Shown here: positions 14,035 to 17,187 of the stretch, one piece after another
How the letters are laid out: each line of letters begins with the position of its first letter
How positions within the stretch are numbered: the stretch's first letter is position 1
Assembly: GCA_016927965.1 (NCBI GenBank)
Contig: JAFGLP010000196.1
Span: 1-17,187 of the forward strand
DNA from: Dehalococcoidia bacterium
GTDB taxonomy: Bacteria; Chloroflexota; Dehalococcoidia; GIF9; UBA5629
DNA length: 17,187 bases
Reading direction: 5' to 3'
Program-made: the position numbers and the translations under genes
The notes under the pieces: generated by a model
Seen by the model: only the letters and a program-made list of their open reading frames with translations
Databases searched by the model: none
What the model was told of the DNA's origin: nothing

Positions 14035-16754
14035 CAGCTCATCTCCCCCCAGTTTTTACCGACCTTGATATCGATTTTCAATGGCACGGCTAGCTTCATG
14101 GCTGAGGGCATGATCTCCTGAACCATCTGCTTCAGCGTATCCAGCTCTTCGGGCGGAAGCTCGAATACCAGTTCATCATGGACCTGCATGGTCATCATGG
14201 CTTTCATACGATGTTTTTGCATGGTACGGCGAAGGTTAACCATAGCTATCTTAATGATATCGGCCGACGTGCCTTGGACGGGCATATTGATTGCCATGCG
14301 TTCAGCGGCCTCTCGAGCCAGACGGTTGGTGGAGTTGATCTCTGGTATATAGCGTCTTCTACCGATAACCGTTTGAACGTAACCCAGCGCGGATGCCTGT
14401 TTCTTGGTGGATTCGATGTAGTTTCTGACCCCGGGGTAGCGTTGAAAATAGGTGCTGATGAACAGCTCGGCTTCCTCTATAGTAAGGTCGGTGGCCTGAT
14501 GCAGTCCGTAACTGCTCATTCCATATATAACACCGAAATTAATTGTCTTGGCTGCCCTGCGCATCTGAGGAGTTACCCCATCATCAGGAACTCCGAAAAC
14601 CTCGGATGCTGTATGAGTGTGGACATCCTCGTTGCGTTGGAAAGTTGCCATCAACTCGGGGTCTTTTGAGATATGTGCCAGTACCCTTAAATCTATCTGG
14701 GAATAGTCGGCTGAAAGCAGGAGCCAGCCCGATTGGGCGATAATGGCTTGTCTGATCTTTGCTCCTGCCTCGCCGCGTACCGGCAAATTCTGCAGGTTGG
14801 GTTCACTGGACGAAAGCCGGCCGGTAGTGGTCCCTGTCTGGTTGTAAAATGTATGTACCCTGCCGGTCTTAGGGTTGATCATCAAGGTCAGAGCATCCGT
14901 ATAAGTCGATTTAATCTTGGATATCTGCCGGTACTCCAGGATATCTTTAATAGCCGGGTGCAAATCCTTTAGCTCCTCGAGCGTAGCTGCATCAGTTGAA
15001 GAGCCGCTTTGCTTTCTACGGGCAGAAGGCGCCTGCAACTTCAACTCTTGAAATAGCACAGCGGACAGTTGCTGTGGTGAGTTGATGTTAAACTGATGTC
15101 CTACTGCGTTGTATATATTTGCTTCCAGCCGGCGCAGATCGCTGCCCAGGCTCGATGACAGCTCCATTAAAAGCTCACTGTCGAGGAGGACGCCGTTCAT
15201 CTCCATCTCAGCCAGCAAGGGAATAAGCGGCATCTCAACATCGTTAAACAGGTCCCATAGATTTTCAGATCGCAGTTCCCGTTCCAATAAATCCTTCAGT
15301 CTTAGAGTGATGTCGGCGTCCCTGCAGGCAATGTCACCAACCTGTTCAATGGAGCAGCGGGACAGCGGCGTTTGCCTAGCGCCCGTGCCCGTGATATCAG
15401 AGAATTCCGGTGTCTCAAGCCCCAGCTTGTTAAAGGCCAGTGCTTTAAGCTTAAGTGATTTTTCCCCCAACAGGTAAGCTGCTATAAGTGTATCGAAAGC
15501 TATGCCGGGCAGGATCACTCCGTTTTGTTTTAAGAGTATAATATCGAATTTCCCGTCATAAGCTATGCGTGCATAACGTTCCTGCTCGATAAACGGCCGA
15601 AGAAAGCCGAGTATCTTGTCCTGAGGAAGCTGCCCGGTGGAATCTAGCATCATATGTCCCGACGGGATATAGTATGCTTCTGCCATGCCGGGGGAAATTG
15701 CCATCCCTACGAGACCGGCTCTCATAGGGTCATCCCCGCTGTAAACTGCCAGCAGAGAAAATGTGCCAGCATAGGAAAGGCGCAGGGCAAGGTCATCTAG
15801 CGCCGACTCGCTATTGACAATATGATAGTACTGTTTTGAAACAGGCTGCGGAGAACTTGCTGTCGACTCAACTCCTATTTCATCCGGCAGGCGGGAAAGC
15901 ATATTGGAGAAACCTAGTTCGCGGAACAGCTCCACCACCTTGTTGCGGTCATAGGACGTGACCGCACAGGAATCTCTTTTGAATTGCACAGGCACCTCTG
16001 TAACGATGCCAGCCAGCTTGCGGTTCTGCAGCACCAGTTCCCAGTTGGATTTGAGCATGGCACGCAGTCTTTCCGGTTCAACTTTATCTATGTTGTTATA
16101 TATCCCGTCCAAATCGGTGAACTGTTGAAGCAGTTTAACGGCTGTTTTGTCACCGATTCCTTTAACTCCGGGTATGTTATCGGAGACATCGCCTGTCAAT
16201 GCTTTGTAGCTGATTAGCTGGGACGGATTAAGCTGGTATTTAGCATGTACTGCAGCTTCGTCATAGATCACCGTGTCTGCGAAACCGCGTTTGGGCGCCA
16301 TTACCATGATGCCCGGGGAAACCAGCTGAAGCATATCATTGTCGCCTGTCACTATCAGTGCATCGATCCCATTAGCAACAGCCTGTTTACTCAGTGTTCC
16401 TATGATGTCATCTGCCTCGTAGCCGTCGATTTCAAAAATCGGCAGGTTAAAGGATTCGGAGAGCTGGTGGACACGCTCGATCTGTGTGATGAGTTCGGGA
16501 GCTGTCTTCGGCCTTTGCGCTTTATATTCTTCAAATAGCTCATGACGGAATGTCGGCGCGTGGCGGTCGAAGGCGATAGCCCAGTAATCAGGTTTATTTT
16601 CTCTTAGAAGTTTGAGCAGAGTGCTGGTAAATCCCTGCACGGCATTTATCATTTCACCTGTTTTGGTGATGGTAAGCGGCGGTAGCGCATGAAAGGCGCG
16701 GTGTACCAGTGCATTGCCGTCAAATAGTATTAGAAGGGGTTTTTCTTTTGACAT
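14034..16754 (-). CDS. polA: DNA polymerase I
   Basis: Repairs gaps and removes Okazaki primers. The 906-residue protein has the full three-part layout. The 5'-3' exonuclease domain (about 5-290) retains its acidic residues: D12, D63, D115-D116, D138/D140 and T-G-D-V-S-D-N-I-P-G. The 3'-5' exonuclease domain (about 308-490) is degraded: where the Asp-x-Glu motif is expected there is L-L-A-V (334-337), and the motif III Tyr is replaced by I475, although D404 and D479 remain. The polymerase domain has motif A D683-Y-S-Q-I-D688-L-R (Glu is usual at 688), motif B R732-x3-K736-x7-Y744-G with F740, and motif C H859-D860-E861. Proofreading is therefore probably inactive. It heads the polA-mutM transcript. 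The ATG lacks a close ribosome site; a GGAGG lies 22 bases upstream. Confidence 0.97.
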   Translation of the reverse strand: MSKEKPLLILFDGNALVHRAFHALPPLTITKTGEMINAVQGFTSTLLKLLRENKPDYWAIAFDRHAPTFRHELFEEYKAQRPKTAPELITQIERVHQLSESFNLPIFEIDGYEADDIIGTLSKQAVANGIDALIVTGDNDMLQLVSPGIMVMAPKRGFADTVIYDEAAVHAKYQLNPSQLISYKALTGDVSDNIPGVKGIGDKTAVKLLQQFTDLDGIYNNIDKVEPERLRAMLKSNWELVLQNRKLAGIVTEVPVQFKRDSCAVTSYDRNKVVELFRELGFSNMLSRLPDEIGVESTASSPQPVSKQYYHIVNSESALDDLALRLSYAGTFSLLAVYSGDDPMRAGLVGMAISPGMAEAYYIPSGHMMLDSTGQLPQDKILGFLRPFIEQERYARIAYDGKFDIILLKQNGVILPGIAFDTLIAAYLLGEKSLKLKALAFNKLGLETPEFSDITGTGARQTPLSRCSIEQVGDIACRDADITLRLKDLLERELRSENLWDLFNDVEMPLIPLLAEMEMNGVLLDSELLMELSSSLGSDLRRLEANIYNAVGHQFNINSPQQLSAVLFQELKLQAPSARRKQSGSSTDAATLEELKDLHPAIKDILEYRQISKIKSTYTDALTLMINPKTGRVHTFYNQTGTTTGRLSSSEPNLQNLPVRGEAGAKIRQAIIAQSGWLLLSADYSQIDLRVLAHISKDPELMATFQRNEDVHTHTASEVFGVPDDGVTPQMRRAAKTINFGVIYGMSSYGLHQATDLTIEEAELFISTYFQRYPGVRNYIESTKKQASALGYVQTVIGRRRYIPEINSTNRLAREAAERMAINMPVQGTSADIIKIAMVNLRRTMQKHRMKAMMTMQVHDELVFELPPEELDTLKQMVQEIMPSAMKLAVPLKIDIKVGKNWGEMS

Positions 16755-16792
16755 CCCAAACCCGTTATCGCTGAGTCCTCCATTTAATGCTC

Positions 16793-16798
16793 ATTATA
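16793..16798 (-). promoter_or_regulatory. Possible -10 box for the polA-mutM transcript
   Basis: A perfect TATAAT on the minus strand (16798 to 16793) lies about 40 bases before the polA ATG, in the divergent region shared with argF. I see no good -35 box at 16-18 bases and no TG extension, so this rests on one box in AT-rich sequence. Confidence 0.35.
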
Positions 16799-16880
16799 TC
16801 TTAAATTAAATGTATAAGTATTGTGGCTGGTTTAGGCAAATAGTTAACTATCCGAGATGGGAATATGCCTGACTTGTTCA

Positions 16881-16911
16881 TTGCCTTCAATGGCGCTTGA
16901 TATGATATACT
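16881..16911 (+). promoter_or_regulatory. Probable argF promoter (extended -10)
   Basis: TG-A-TATACT (16903-16911) is an extended -10 element. A partial -35, TTGCCT (16881-16886), sits 19 bases upstream, slightly long. Transcription would start near 16918, about 20 bases before the TTG start codon, and include the ribosome site AGGAG at 16925-16929. No ARG-box-like operator was recognised. Confidence 0.5.
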
Positions 16912-16936
16912 GGTAATTTAGAGTAGGAGTGTAACA

Positions 16937-17187
16937 TTGTCGAAAAGGGATATTCTATCGGTTGTTGATCTCCCGCCGGATGAGGTGGAGCAGCTTGTTA
17001 AAACTACAGTCAGGATCAAAAAAGGTCCCTGGCAACAGGTGCTGGCGGGCAAAAACATCACCTTGCTTTTTGAGAAGCCTTCACTGCGTACGCGGCTGAG
17101 TTTTGAGCTCGCTGTGCGCCAGTTGGGTGGATATGCTATTTATATGTCTCCTGACGAGGTAGGTCTGGGAAAGCGCGAGAGTGTGCC
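16937..17187 (+). CDS. argF: Ornithine carbamoyltransferase, 5' part (cut by window end)
   Basis: Transfers the carbamoyl group from carbamoyl phosphate to ornithine to make citrulline in arginine synthesis. Only 83 residues of the roughly 300 expected are in the window. The N-terminus (S-K-R-D-I-L-S-V-V-D-L) is the typical first-helix region, and F-E-K-P-S-L-R-T-R-L-S-F-E (about 47-59) is the carbamoyl-phosphate-binding block, here with Leu where Thr is most common (S-T-R-T). This block favours ornithine over aspartate carbamoyltransferase, although the ornithine-binding region is not visible. The start is TTG at 16937 with AGGAG (16925-16929) seven bases before it. It is transcribed divergently from polA. 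Confidence 0.85.
   Translation, partial: MSKRDILSVVDLPPDEVEQLVKTTVRIKKGPWQQVLAGKNITLLFEKPSLRTRLSFELAVRQLGGYAIYMSPDEVGLGKRESV

Overview
This 17.2 kb window looks like a chromosomal segment of a mid-GC bacterium. Gene content is mostly housekeeping: lipoprotein signal peptidase, 23S rRNA pseudouridine synthase, glutamyl-tRNA synthetase, a copper-type P-type ATPase, formamidopyrimidine-DNA glycosylase, DNA polymerase I and the start of an ornithine carbamoyltransferase. The gene style (short intergenic gaps, many TTG/GTG starts, strong AGGAGG ribosome sites, a stand-alone acyl-CoA synthetase alpha-type protein, DUF169 and DUF72 proteins) fits an anaerobic Chloroflexota of the Dehalococcoidia type. 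That placement is an inference from general knowledge, not something proved by the sequence. There are no RNA genes, CRISPR arrays, insertion sequences or phage genes that I can see, and no gene-free stretch exceeds 300 bases.

Layout. (1) Bases 1-449, + strand: a near-consensus sigma-70 promoter drives two tandem 50-residue membrane proteins that are paralogues of each other (DUF3096-like). (2) 450-666: gene-free leader with a hairpin. (3) 667-6869, + strand: DUF72 protein, lspA overlapping rluD, a small coiled-coil protein, an RDD membrane protein overlapping gltX (whose real start is a TTG behind an AGGAGG), and an acyl-CoA synthetase alpha-type protein. (4) 6937-11161, - strand: in transcription order a broken DUF169 gene, an isoprenylcysteine-methyltransferase-like membrane protein, copA, and a 65-residue membrane protein. 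(5) 11183-12125, - strand: an alpha/beta hydrolase with its own extended -10 promoter and a clear intrinsic terminator. (6) 12258-16754, - strand: polA-mutM-small membrane protein-211-residue membrane protein, tightly coupled by 1-base and 4-base overlaps between the first three genes. (7) 16755-17187: divergent promoter region and the 5' end of argF, cut by the window edge.

Working relations. polA and mutM form a base-excision-repair pair: MutM removes oxidised guanine and nicks the strand, Pol I fills the gap. The copA cluster exports copper but has no copper-responsive regulator or chaperone gene beside it. lspA and rluD share an overlapping transcript.

The most notable points are the unannotated tandem small membrane proteins with a repeat inside their promoter spacer, the DUF169 gene broken by both a frameshift and an in-frame TGA, and a DNA polymerase I that has a Glu-to-Asp change in motif A together with a degraded proofreading site. 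I did not find a convincing new multi-gene system here; the 211-residue membrane protein next to polA-mutM is the best candidate for an undescribed family.
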